Below are positions 34,966 to 44,262 of a DNA stretch of 64,000 bases, one piece after another. Each line of letters begins with the position of its first letter. Positions within the stretch are counted from its first letter, which is position 1. Made by a program: the position numbers and the translations under genes. The notes below the pieces were generated by a model. It was given only the letters and a program-made list of their open reading frames with translations, made no database searches and was not told the DNA's origin. This DNA is from Sphingobacterium sp. ML3W (GTDB lineage Bacteria; Bacteroidota; Bacteroidia; Sphingobacteriales; Sphingobacteriaceae): contig NZ_CP107036.1 of the NCBI RefSeq assembly GCF_029542085.1, forward strand, positions 4,030,001 to 4,094,000, written 5' to 3'.

Positions 34966-34988
34966 TCACATATTTTGATTTTTGAATT

Positions 34989-35024
34989 AAAACGGCTATC
35001 TGAGTTATTTGGATAGCCGTTTTT
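34989..35024 (+). terminator. Terminator after the bacilliredoxin gene
   Basis: AAAACGGCTATC and its complement around an 11-base loop, followed by TTTTG. It is 24 bases after the stop. Confidence 0.85.
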
Positions 35025-35193
35025 GTTATTAAAAAGATAGAAAACCGTCTATTCCCTTATGCCCGCCCTCCTTTGTTACCAAGTTCATAATATACCAAAC
35101 AATATTTCAGCCAATTCACACGATAAGTTCAATCAAATCATATTTCAAAGAAATAGCCCTAGCTTTATAAACACTTTTCTTTATTTTTAGGAT

Positions 35194-36834
35194 ATGAGAA
35201 ACTCTCCAGTTATTCTTTTCCTCTTTTCCATGATCTTCCTTGCTTGTTCTCCGCAAGAAAGAGTAGACCTGATTGTGTACAATGCACATGTTTATACCGT
35301 TGATTCCACCTTTAGCACAGCACAGGCATTTGCAGTTAAGGACGGTAAATTTATTGCAATAGGCTCAGACGACGAGATCCAACGAAAGTATAAAGCCAAA
35401 GAAAAAATAGACGCTGAAGGGAAAGCGATCTATCCGGGATTCTACGATGCGCACGCTCATCTATTTGATGAAGCCGAACTGATGGATCAGGTCGACCTCA
35501 ATGGCGCGGATTCTTTCGAAGAAGTGATTCAACGGGTTAAAAGTTATCAGCAAAAGAACCCCAATAAAACCTGGCTCATCGGCGGTGGCTGGGACCAAAA
35601 TCGCTGGAAAGACAAATCCTTCCCTACAAAGGAACTACTGGACAAAGCTTTCCCAGATATACCAGTGTACCTGATAAGGGTAGATTATCACGCCGCAGTG
35701 GTAAACTCCAAAGCCCTGGAATGGGCCAAATTGACAAGCATTCCCATTATTCAGGGCGGCGTTGTCGGTGGAAGCAACAATACACCGAATGGTCTTTTGA
35801 TCGACAATGCAATGGATCTGGTCAACAAAACAATCCCAGTACCCAATGAAAAAGAGTACTTGAGAATGCTAAAACGAACCCAGGATTCATTACTTTCTGT
35901 TGGGCTTACCTCCATTGTAGATGCAGGTTTATCAAAAGAAAGACTCAGCCTATTAAAAAAATACTATAAAGATGGCGCATTAAAATTTAGAGATTATGCG
36001 ATGATCCTTGGCAACCCGCAAAATATCTCCTCATTTATAGCACAGGGATTTTACGAAACTGATCGTTTAGAAATCAAATCATTCAAATTACTTGCAGATG
36101 GCGCATTAGGCTCAAGGGGCGCCTGCCTCCTCGCTCATTATCATGATGCACCTACCCATGGCTTTCTTCTGCATACCCCACAGGAATATGAAAACATGAT
36201 CAAAGCGATTGCAGCCAGTAATTTCCAGGCCAACACCCATGCTATCGGTGATTCAGCCAACCGAATTATCTTGGATATCTATGGCAAATATCTACAGCCG
36301 CATCGAGATCGGAGATGGCGTATTGAACACGCACAGATTATATCTCCAACCGACTTCGATAAATTCCGAAAATTCCAGATTATTCCCTCTGTGCAGCCAA
36401 CCCACGCCACATCAGACATGTACTGGGCCAAAGACCGACTGGGCGAAGAGCGAATGGAAGGTGCCTATGCGTACAAGCATCTGTTGAAAGAATATGGTAA
36501 ACTCGCCCTAGGGAGTGACTTCCCGGTTGAACATTTCAATCCGATGTATGGTTTTCACGCAGCTGTGGCTCGTGTTGATAAAAAAGGTTACCCAAACCAG
36601 GGCTTCCAAATGCAGGATGCTATCAGTCGGGAAGATGCACTGCGCGGAATGACCATCTGGGCAGCATACTCCTGCTTTCAGGAGAAAAAACGCGGAAGCA
36701 TAGAAGCCGGCAAAGATGCTGATTTTGTCATCCTCCAACAAGACATCCTCAAAATACCGAACGGACAATTGCGGAACGTAAAAACAATGCGGACGGTGAT
36801 TGCTGGAGAAACTGTTTTCAATAGACAACAATAA
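35194..36834 (+). CDS. Amidohydrolase family lipoprotein (YtcJ-like)
   Basis: A 546-residue metal-dependent hydrolase of the YtcJ-like (amidohydrolase 3) group. The N-terminus has a lipoprotein signal with lipobox FLAC, so the protein is anchored at Cys18. Metal ligands are in FYDAHAHLFD, ANTHAIGD and IEHAQI. LGSDFPVE gives the late aspartate. Substrates of this group are diverse and mostly unknown. Exported lipoprotein versions are common in Bacteroidota. Confidence 0.88.
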   Translation: MRNSPVILFLFSMIFLACSPQERVDLIVYNAHVYTVDSTFSTAQAFAVKDGKFIAIGSDDEIQRKYKAKEKIDAEGKAIYPGFYDAHAHLFDEAELMDQVDLNGADSFEEVIQRVKSYQQKNPNKTWLIGGGWDQNRWKDKSFPTKELLDKAFPDIPVYLIRVDYHAAVVNSKALEWAKLTSIPIIQGGVVGGSNNTPNGLLIDNAMDLVNKTIPVPNEKEYLRMLKRTQDSLLSVGLTSIVDAGLSKERLSLLKKYYKDGALKFRDYAMILGNPQNISSFIAQGFYETDRLEIKSFKLLADGALGSRGACLLAHYHDAPTHGFLLHTPQEYENMIKAIAASNFQANTHAIGDSANRIILDIYGKYLQPHRDRRWRIEHAQIISPTDFDKFRKFQIIPSVQPTHATSDMYWAKDRLGEERMEGAYAYKHLLKEYGKLALGSDFPVEHFNPMYGFHAAVARVDKKGYPNQGFQMQDAISREDALRGMTIWAAYSCFQEKKRGSIEAGKDADFVILQQDILKIPNGQLRNVKTMRTVIAGETVFNRQQ

Positions 36835-36915
36835 TAGTTTCACACACACGGAGCTTCACTTCATCCCCCAGAAAAGTACCATTCAGGGTATAATAGTGAA
36901 AATCTACAATAATTT

Positions 36916-36943
36916 TTGTTATTACGAATATTTCGTATATTTA
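36916..36943 (+). promoter_or_regulatory. Promoter with internal palindrome upstream of the GLPGLI gene
   Basis: TTG at 36916, 17 bases, then TATATTTA at 36936-36943, close to the consensus. The palindrome TACGAA-TAT-TTCGTA (36923-36937) fills the spacer and overlaps the -7 element, so it could be a repressor site. Confidence 0.45.
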
Positions 36944-36961
36944 CGATATAGACATAATTTT

Positions 36962-37864
36962 ATGAAATATTCATTATCCTTCTTATTATCGGTGACGATA
37001 CAGATTCTATTTGCTCAAGAAAATTCGCCAGCAATAGCTAAAGTACATTACGAATTCAAACACATTAATGACACCACGCAACGTGATCAATTTATTCGCG
37101 ACGAAACGATCACCTACCTTAATCAACAGGCCAGTTACTATACCTCATACTCCACAGATCGTATGCAGGATGAGGTCAAAAAACAGATGGATGCCCCCTC
37201 CTTTGACGGGAATATAACTATCCAGACACGAACAACTCCTTTAGGGGCATCGTATTTACTAGATGTCAACAACAACAAAATGACAGAATTGATATCCGTT
37301 GCCGGGGACAAATTTGCTATACCTCAAACTTACCCAGCTCAAGAATGGGAAGTATTAGCTGATCATAAGGAGATCGGAGGATACAGTTGTCAAAATGCAA
37401 AAACAACTTTCAAAGGTCGCACCTATGAAGTATGGTTTACGACAGAGCTGCCATTTCCTTACGGACCTTGGAAACTTCATGGACTACCAGGACTCATTTT
37501 GGATGCAAGGGATTCAAAAAACGAGGTCGTTTTTGCATATGCCGGATTTGATAAACTGGAAGACAGCAAAGTACAGGTGGCCCTACCACAAGACGTGATT
37601 ACAACCTCACTGGAGGAAGTTCAAAAAATCCAAGCTGCATTTAAAGCAAATCCACAGGCCTATATGAACGCTCAATCGGCAAAGAGTCGAAGTATCAGTG
37701 TAGGTTCCGGCAATGCCATTACTGTTAAAAGCGGTTCAAGCGCTGGTATGAAAACAGGAGATGGTGGTATGGATGTGTCTAGGATCAAAAGTTTTAATAT
37801 CCGGAAAGATGAACTATATAAGCCTTCTAAAGTCACCAATAATCCGATTGAGTTAATACCTTAA
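36962..37864 (+). CDS. GLPGLI family exported protein
   Basis: A 300-residue protein with a signal peptide (MKYSLSFLLSVTIQILFAQ). The family-defining motif is present as WKLHGLPGLILDA, preceded by the EVWFT..LPFPYGPW strands. GLPGLI proteins are found in Bacteroidota next to TonB-receptor-like barrels and their function is not known. Here the stop overlaps the start of the next gene by one base (TAATG), so the pair is coupled. The ATG at 36962 is chosen because an earlier in-frame start lacks a signal peptide. Confidence 0.9.
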   Translation: MKYSLSFLLSVTIQILFAQENSPAIAKVHYEFKHINDTTQRDQFIRDETITYLNQQASYYTSYSTDRMQDEVKKQMDAPSFDGNITIQTRTTPLGASYLLDVNNNKMTELISVAGDKFAIPQTYPAQEWEVLADHKEIGGYSCQNAKTTFKGRTYEVWFTTELPFPYGPWKLHGLPGLILDARDSKNEVVFAYAGFDKLEDSKVQVALPQDVITTSLEEVQKIQAAFKANPQAYMNAQSAKSRSISVGSGNAITVKSGSSAGMKTGDGGMDVSRIKSFNIRKDELYKPSKVTNNPIELIP

Positions 37865-40524
37865 TGAAAGTATCTATATGTTTATTTTTAATCATTTGGT
37901 TTGGGCAAATTTGTTTTGCCCAACAAATGATAAGTGGGAAGGTACTAGAAGCAAATACACATAAGCCAATACCTTTCGCAAGTGTAAATATCCTGTCTGA
38001 AAATAAAATCGTTGCTTTTAAAACGACTGATAAGGAAGGACGGTTTATGATGCAACTTTCTAAAGAATATACCACCGTCTACCTGCAGATCCACCATCTT
38101 ACTTACGAAAAATTCGAACAGCAAATTGACAAAAAGTCGACCGATCTCCGGATTGTCTTAACCCCCAAAACCAATCTATTAAAAGATGTCGTAGTGAAGA
38201 GTAAACCCAAAGTAAGTCGTTCCAACGACACCATTTCTTATGATGTAGGTTCTTTTGCTAAGGAAGAGGATCGAAATATCGGAGATATCATCAAACGCCT
38301 ACCCGGTATGGAGGTAACAGAATCCGGCTTAATAAAATATCAGGACAAAACGGTGTCCAAACTTTACATTGACGGTGATGATCTGTTAGAAGATCGTTAC
38401 GGAATAGGCACGCGAACAATTCCGCACAAAATGGTCAAAGACATTCAGGTCCTCGACAACCATGAACACTATAAAGTACTTAAAAACAAAAGATTTACAG
38501 ACGATGTAGCAATTAACCTTGTCATCAAAGAAGATGCTAAGTTAAAGTTAACTGGACAGGCTAAAATAGCTGCTGGTACTCCCAATAACTATGACCCCGA
38601 GCTAAACTCAATCCTTTTTAACAAAAAAGTTAAAATGCTGAATGTACTCAGTGCAAATAACATCGGTAGGGATCTTTCTGGTGATGTCGTAGGCAATAAC
38701 CAGTCATCTTTGCTCACCAAGTTTGGCAGTTCCTCTATTAACAATCTCCTTGCAACAAGTACAACTGGAGCTCCCAATATTCCAAAAAACAACTACTACT
38801 TTAACAATACAGGTTCCCTCAACACCAATAATCTATATAATTTCAAAAACAAATGGCAATTGAAATCAAATATTCAGCTACTATTTGATAAAGAAAGGCA
38901 AAATAATACTGCTAGTACACGATATTTACTCAATGGAGGTGATGTGTCCTTTGAAGAACAAAACGGTATCAAAGCAGAGAAATGGCTAGGTGCGGCAAGA
39001 CTCTCGGCATCCGTGAATACAGAAAAAAAATACATCAGTGAAATACTCTCCTTTGAATATGAAAAAAGAGATATAAAAGCCCTATTAACAAACTCGACTA
39101 GTAAAATTGACCAATTTCAAAAACATCATATCAAAGGGATCAGCAATCAGTTCAGCTATATACCACAATTAAAAAACAACGATATTATAGCAGTTAATTG
39201 GACATTAAACTATGGAAATAAACCACAATCTCTACAGATTTATCCAGGTGTTTTTCCTGAAATATTAAATGACAGCATTCCATACAAAAGTACCATTCAG
39301 CAGATCGAGGTTCCCTCATTTTTCACTGAGGTTTCGACAGGTTACCACTTCAATAAAAGTAAGATCAAACAGCATTATCAGATCGGTTTCAATACCGACC
39401 GCCAACATTTTACTTCATTGTTATATCTTCAAGATAATGAGCAGATAGATAGAAGACCGCGCCAGAATACGAGCAACGATCTACACTGGAGCAGATCTCA
39501 AGTGTTCATTACACCACAATATGACTGGAAAAACGATCGCTTCGAGGCTCACCTCGATATCCCGATCACCTATCTGATCACTCAATATGAAGATAATACA
39601 CAGGCCATGGACGTTTCAAAAAATTCATGGTTGATCAACCCCGGCCTAAAAGCACGCTGGCGAGTCTCCCAAGAAGATTATCTCCAATTTGGTTATCAAT
39701 ATAGCCAGGACATCGGGAATATTGAAGACGTATTCCATGGAGCAGTACTGCGCAATTATAGGATGCTTAGCCAAAACAATGCTGCGCTGAATGAATCCCA
39801 AAAACATGCTTTTAATCTCAATTACAATCTGGCGCGTACATTGAAAGTATTATTCGCTAATGCAGGAATCAGCTATTCCAGGCTTTCATCCAACACGATG
39901 TTATCCTCAATTATAAAAGACGATATCACAGAGAATATATTGGTTAATATGGACAACCTGCAAGAACATTGGTCCTCACAAATTGGGTTTGATAAATATA
40001 TATTTCCTTTGGCAAGTACGCTCAAGTTAAAAGGCAGTATAGCATATTCCCGATTCAATCAATTGCTAAACAGTAGTGTTGTTCCCATAAAAAGCATCAA
40101 TTACACTCTCCAACCTAGTTTAGAAGCAAAAATATTCAAATCATATAATGTATCTTATACAGGTACTCTCAATTGGAATAGAAGCCAGCAACAAGGGAAA
40201 GACCATCTGATTCGGAATAAAACAACCATGATGATACATAACTTAGGTTTCCCTATAAGCCCTTTTAAAAATGGCTATATACGCGTAAACATACGTAACC
40301 TCTCCACTTTCCAGACGAATATGAAGAATGCGAGTTATACCTTTATAGATGTTTTTGCGCGTTATCGATTGAACAAATGGAAAACTGACTTTGAATTGGA
40401 TATGAGCAATTTAACGAATATAAAAAATTATCGGACCTACATGACAACAGCCAATATGATTTCCCAAAATGAATTTGAACTACGGGGAAGAACAATTTTA
40501 CTACGCGCTGTCTTTAATCTTTAG
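37864..40524 (+). CDS. TonB-dependent-receptor-like outer membrane protein with carboxypeptidase-regulatory-like domain
   Basis: An 886-residue outer membrane protein: signal peptide (ends CFAQQ), an N-terminal CarboxypepD_reg-like domain (about 22-100, ISGKVLEANTHKPIPFASVNI), a plug-like domain (TISYDVGSFAKEEDRNIGDIIKRLPGM) and a long beta-barrel ending in FNL. It resembles the GLPGLI-associated barrel group rather than classical SusC. It may export or import a peptide or other ligand with the upstream GLPGLI protein. No SusD-like partner or TonB box is seen. Confidence 0.85.
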   Translation: MKVSICLFLIIWFGQICFAQQMISGKVLEANTHKPIPFASVNILSENKIVAFKTTDKEGRFMMQLSKEYTTVYLQIHHLTYEKFEQQIDKKSTDLRIVLTPKTNLLKDVVVKSKPKVSRSNDTISYDVGSFAKEEDRNIGDIIKRLPGMEVTESGLIKYQDKTVSKLYIDGDDLLEDRYGIGTRTIPHKMVKDIQVLDNHEHYKVLKNKRFTDDVAINLVIKEDAKLKLTGQAKIAAGTPNNYDPELNSILFNKKVKMLNVLSANNIGRDLSGDVVGNNQSSLLTKFGSSSINNLLATSTTGAPNIPKNNYYFNNTGSLNTNNLYNFKNKWQLKSNIQLLFDKERQNNTASTRYLLNGGDVSFEEQNGIKAEKWLGAARLSASVNTEKKYISEILSFEYEKRDIKALLTNSTSKIDQFQKHHIKGISNQFSYIPQLKNNDIIAVNWTLNYGNKPQSLQIYPGVFPEILNDSIPYKSTIQQIEVPSFFTEVSTGYHFNKSKIKQHYQIGFNTDRQHFTSLLYLQDNEQIDRRPRQNTSNDLHWSRSQVFITPQYDWKNDRFEAHLDIPITYLITQYEDNTQAMDVSKNSWLINPGLKARWRVSQEDYLQFGYQYSQDIGNIEDVFHGAVLRNYRMLSQNNAALNESQKHAFNLNYNLARTLKVLFANAGISYSRLSSNTMLSSIIKDDITENILVNMDNLQEHWSSQIGFDKYIFPLASTLKLKGSIAYSRFNQLLNSSVVPIKSINYTLQPSLEAKIFKSYNVSYTGTLNWNRSQQQGKDHLIRNKTTMMIHNLGFPISPFKNGYIRVNIRNLSTFQTNMKNASYTFIDVFARYRLNKWKTDFELDMSNLTNIKNYRTYMTTANMISQNEFELRGRTILLRAVFNL

Positions 40525-40615
40525 GTCTTAAATACAACTGATAACCAGATTTTTAAACGAAATTAACCATCAAAGGTAATTACTTGCAAAGTTCGATCAG
40601 GATAAGATGATCCAT

Positions 40616-40651
40616 AAAAAGGCCCGGGTGAAATATTCACCCGGGCCTTTT
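40616..40651. terminator. Bidirectional terminator
   Basis: AAAGGCCCGGGTGAA and its complement around a three-base loop, with A and T flanks. It lies between the converging barrel-protein gene and lipA and can serve both. Confidence 0.88.
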
Positions 40652-40710
40652 ATATGTTAACATGGAAACAACTTTTGTTTTTCCAAGAAGTCTAATCGTT
40701 TAGCGCGCTA

Positions 40711-41592
40711 TTATTGCATATCGAACAAATGCTTTTCAGCATGGTAAGATGAACGAACCAAAGGTCCGGATTCAACATATTTGAAACCCATTTCCAAACC
40801 AATTTTTTTATATTTTTCAAATTGAGCTGGTGTGATAAATTCAATAACGGGATGATGTGCTTTCGTTGGCTGTAAATATTGTCCGAGAGTCAAAATATGA
40901 ACACCAACATTATACAAGTCCTGCATTGCTTCAATCACATCTTCTTCCGTTTCACCAAGACCCAACATGATACCCGACTTCGTACGAAGACCTGCTTCCG
41001 AAATCCGACGCAAACATTCCAAAGAACGGTCATATTTCGCCTGAACACGAACTTCTCGGGTCAAACGACGCACAGTTTCCAGATTATGTGAAACGACCTC
41101 TGGGCGAACAGCAATGACACGATCCAAATTATCCCATTGACCTTTAAAATCTGGCAATAATGTTTCCAAAGTTGTTTCTGGACTTTCTTTGCGGATTGCA
41201 TTGATCGTTTCTGCCCAAATTGTAGAACCGCCGTCTTTTAGATCATCACGGTCTACGGAAGTGATAACACAGTGTTTTACCTGCATCAATTTCACCGAAT
41301 TGGCTACCCTATTTGGTTCATCCAAGTCTACTGGCAAAGGACGACCTGTTGCTACAGCGCAAAACGAACATGAACGTGTACAGATATTTCCTAATATCAT
41401 GAAGGTCGCTGTTCCTGCCCCCCAACACTCACCCATATTTGGGCAATTTCCACTCTCACAAATTGTATGTAATTTGTGCTCATCTACAAGACTTCTGACA
41501 TGTCTATACTCTTTACCAACAGGCAATTTGACACGCAACCAATCTGGCTTGCGTTGTGCAGGAGTTGCCGGAATAACTGGAAGTTCAATCAT
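40711..41592 (-). CDS. lipA: Lipoyl synthase
   Basis: A 293-residue radical SAM enzyme that inserts two sulfurs into octanoyl groups on lipoate-dependent enzymes. The radical SAM cluster ligands are Cys71, Cys75 and Cys78 (CTRSCSFC). The auxiliary cluster ligands are Cys45, Cys50 and Cys56 (CESGNCPNMGEC), with the closing serine in the C-terminal RSSY. Length is typical. It stands alone between the terminator and a divergent GH20 gene. Confidence 0.97.
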   Translation of the reverse strand: MIELPVIPATPAQRKPDWLRVKLPVGKEYRHVRSLVDEHKLHTICESGNCPNMGECWGAGTATFMILGNICTRSCSFCAVATGRPLPVDLDEPNRVANSVKLMQVKHCVITSVDRDDLKDGGSTIWAETINAIRKESPETTLETLLPDFKGQWDNLDRVIAVRPEVVSHNLETVRRLTREVRVQAKYDRSLECLRRISEAGLRTKSGIMLGLGETEEDVIEAMQDLYNVGVHILTLGQYLQPTKAHHPVIEFITPAQFEKYKKIGLEMGFKYVESGPLVRSSYHAEKHLFDMQ

Positions 41593-41742
41593 ACAACAAA
41601 GTTAAGGATTAAAAATGTAATTTCTATTGGGCAATTTGTTGGTTTTATATCATAAATACTTATCGAATGACAGCAATAATAGAATAATGAAACAAAAATT
41701 AGGATATTTGTGTTGATTATCTATTGATCTAAATACTTTACT

Positions 41743-44001
41743 ATGCGATTGAGCAAATCTTTATCCCTGTTATTGCTTGGGGGAGCTTGCATTTTTAGTG
41801 CGCAGGCCCAAACTAATTTTGACATTATTCCCAAGCCATCCAAGGTGACCGTAGCGACTGGAATATATACCATCCCAACACAACTCACAGTTATTGTTTC
41901 TGATGATTTCCAACCAGCGGTGCAATTGCTTACTGAACATCCCGCGATCAAGAGTTTAACCCTTGAAGTACTAAAGAAAAACAAAAAAGCACCAAAAGAA
42001 GGCTTTCGTATTGTAAAGGCGGTTGATGCAGACAACCTCGGCAAAAATGCCTATTCGATTCAAATTGATGAGAAAGGTCTCTTGCTTAAAGCCTGGGATA
42101 CGCCACAGGTCATTAATGGAATTTATACTTTGGTTCAATTAGGGTATCTACAAGCTGATCCTAGCCAAATAGCATTTGCGACTATCATTGATGAACCTCG
42201 TTTTTCATACCGAGGATTGCATTTAGACGTTTCCCGTCATTTTATGCCCCTTTCTTTCGTAAAGAAATATATCGATATCATGGCCATTTATAAGTTCAAT
42301 AACTTTCACTGGCACTTGACAGATGGAGCGGGATGGCGACTGGAGATTAAAAAATATCCGGAATTAACACAAAAAGCAGCTTGGCGTACACATGCCCATT
42401 GGAAAGATTGGTGGAACAATGGACGTCAATATGTGGAAAAAGGAAACCCAAATGCCAGTGGAGGCTTTTATACCCAGGAAGAAGCACGCGAACTGGTCGA
42501 CTATGCTGCCCGAAAAGGCATCAATGTCATCCCGGAAATAGAAATGCCCGGACACTCAGAAGAGGTATTAGCCGTGTATCCTGAACTTTCCTGTTCAGGG
42601 AAACCCTACAGCCAAGGCGAGTTTTGCATTGGCAATGAAAAAACTTTTGAGTTTCTAAAAAATGTACTGGATGAAGTACTTACCATATTCCCTTCTCAAT
42701 ATATCCATATCGGGGGTGATGAAGCGGAAAAGAAACACTGGGAAACTTGTCCAAAAGATCAAGCTCTTATGCAGAAGGAAGGTTTAAAGTCAGTTGACGA
42801 ATTACAGAGTTATGCCATCAAACAAATGGATCTGTACCTGCAATCAAAGGGTAGAAAGCTTATTGGCTGGGATGAGATCTTACAAGGTGGACTCACCGAA
42901 GGAGCAACAGTCATGAGTTGGCGCGGAGAAGAGGGCGGAATAAAAGCTGCAAATGCAGGCCACGATGTCATTATGACCCCGGGCTCACATCTTTATTTCG
43001 ATTCCTACCAGACTGACCCAAGAACACAACCCGAAGCTATTGGAGGCTATCTTACACTTGATAAAGTCTACTCCTACGACCCTATTCCAGCTGCGATACA
43101 AGGTGATAAAGCCAAACATATCCTTGGTGCGCAGGCGAATATATGGACAGAATATGTGCCGACGATGGAGCATGTTGAATATATGGTATTTCCGCGAGCA
43201 TTAGCGTTATCCGAAGTCAATTGGACCGCAAAAGATGCAAAAAGCTGGGCCGACTTTCAACGAAGATTACAATCACATTATAAATTGCTACAGGAGCTGA
43301 ATCTGAACTATTATCGTCCATCATTCAATGTTGCTTATACAGCGTCTTATAATGCAATTAAAAACAACAACAAAATTACACTTACAACAGAGCAATTGAA
43401 CACGGATCAGATCCGATATACAATTGATGGAAGTGAACCTACGATTCAGTCGACACCATATACTGGTCCATTTGAACTTAGTTCAACAGGACATATCAAT
43501 GCAGCATATTTTCAGGACTCCATTAAAATAGGTCCTACATTATCATTTGATATCGATATTCATCGCGCCATCGGGAAAAAAGTAACTTACAACACACAAT
43601 GGTCTGGATATCCAGCCCAAAAAGATTCGACTTTAACCAATGGACTAATGGGCGGACTCTCTTATCACGATGGTCAATGGCAAGGTTTTACGAGTCCGAT
43701 TGATGTCGTAGTCGATTTAGAGCGAAGAGAAGAAATTCATCAGGTTGCCATGAATTTTATGCAAATGATAGGTCCGGGGGTTTACATGCCCGGTGAAATG
43801 GAAGTCCTTCTTTCGGACAATGGACGTAGCTTTAGAAAAGTAGGTACCGTGATAAATGATATATCCGATAAAGAATCCAAATTAACTTTCAAACGATTCG
43901 AACTTAAACTTGATAAAGCACAACAGGCACGTTACATAAAAATCAAAGCCAGCAATCCGAAAAAAGGATATTTATTTACAGATGAAATTATTGTTTATTA
44001 G
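41743..44001 (+). CDS. Exported GH20 beta-N-acetylhexosaminidase
   Basis: A 752-residue hexosaminidase. Signal peptide (1-23, ending AQAQ), a GH20b-like N-terminal domain, the GH20 barrel (about 153-500), then a chitobiase-C-like segment (YTIDGSEPTIQSTPYTGPF) and a discoidin-like C-terminus. The catalytic pair is Asp326-Glu327 in HIGGDEAEK, and NNFHWHLTDGAGWR is a substrate-site signature. It removes terminal GlcNAc or GalNAc from glycans by substrate-assisted catalysis. It may work with the GH109-like protein 4 kb downstream. Confidence 0.94.
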   Translation: MRLSKSLSLLLLGGACIFSAQAQTNFDIIPKPSKVTVATGIYTIPTQLTVIVSDDFQPAVQLLTEHPAIKSLTLEVLKKNKKAPKEGFRIVKAVDADNLGKNAYSIQIDEKGLLLKAWDTPQVINGIYTLVQLGYLQADPSQIAFATIIDEPRFSYRGLHLDVSRHFMPLSFVKKYIDIMAIYKFNNFHWHLTDGAGWRLEIKKYPELTQKAAWRTHAHWKDWWNNGRQYVEKGNPNASGGFYTQEEARELVDYAARKGINVIPEIEMPGHSEEVLAVYPELSCSGKPYSQGEFCIGNEKTFEFLKNVLDEVLTIFPSQYIHIGGDEAEKKHWETCPKDQALMQKEGLKSVDELQSYAIKQMDLYLQSKGRKLIGWDEILQGGLTEGATVMSWRGEEGGIKAANAGHDVIMTPGSHLYFDSYQTDPRTQPEAIGGYLTLDKVYSYDPIPAAIQGDKAKHILGAQANIWTEYVPTMEHVEYMVFPRALALSEVNWTAKDAKSWADFQRRLQSHYKLLQELNLNYYRPSFNVAYTASYNAIKNNNKITLTTEQLNTDQIRYTIDGSEPTIQSTPYTGPFELSSTGHINAAYFQDSIKIGPTLSFDIDIHRAIGKKVTYNTQWSGYPAQKDSTLTNGLMGGLSYHDGQWQGFTSPIDVVVDLERREEIHQVAMNFMQMIGPGVYMPGEMEVLLSDNGRSFRKVGTVINDISDKESKLTFKRFELKLDKAQQARYIKIKASNPKKGYLFTDEIIVY

Positions 44002-44021
44002 CCGAATAATAAACGACTAAC

Positions 44022-44066
44022 AATAATAGTTGGAGAACCCTCCCCTTGCGTTTTCCAACTATTATT
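44022..44066 (+). terminator. Hairpin after the GH20 gene
   Basis: AATAATAGTTGGA and its complement with a 19-base loop, 20 bases after the stop. There is no strong T-run, so it is a weak terminator candidate. Confidence 0.5.
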
Positions 44067-44153
44067 ACTCCTTTCAAGACTACTTTTTCAACAAAGGTCA
44101 TTTTATTTTGAAATATTATTAAAATAAATACTTCATTTTCAAAATTTAAAATG

Positions 44154-44182
44154 TAACTTTGCACTCCGACAAAGCAGTCGGA
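44154..44182 (+). promoter_or_regulatory. carB -7 element and leader hairpin
   Basis: TAACTTTG at 44154-44161 fits TAnnTTTG. Directly after it the transcript leader would begin with a small hairpin, TCCGAC (44165-44170) paired with GTCGGA (44177-44182). The carB start is 80 bases further. Confidence 0.45.
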
Positions 44183-44262
44183 ATGACCCTTCCCCATGAG
44201 CTATTTTTGATTGTCTTTGCTCAGATTTACAATAGGAAATTTAATTTTTTGAACTAGATATA

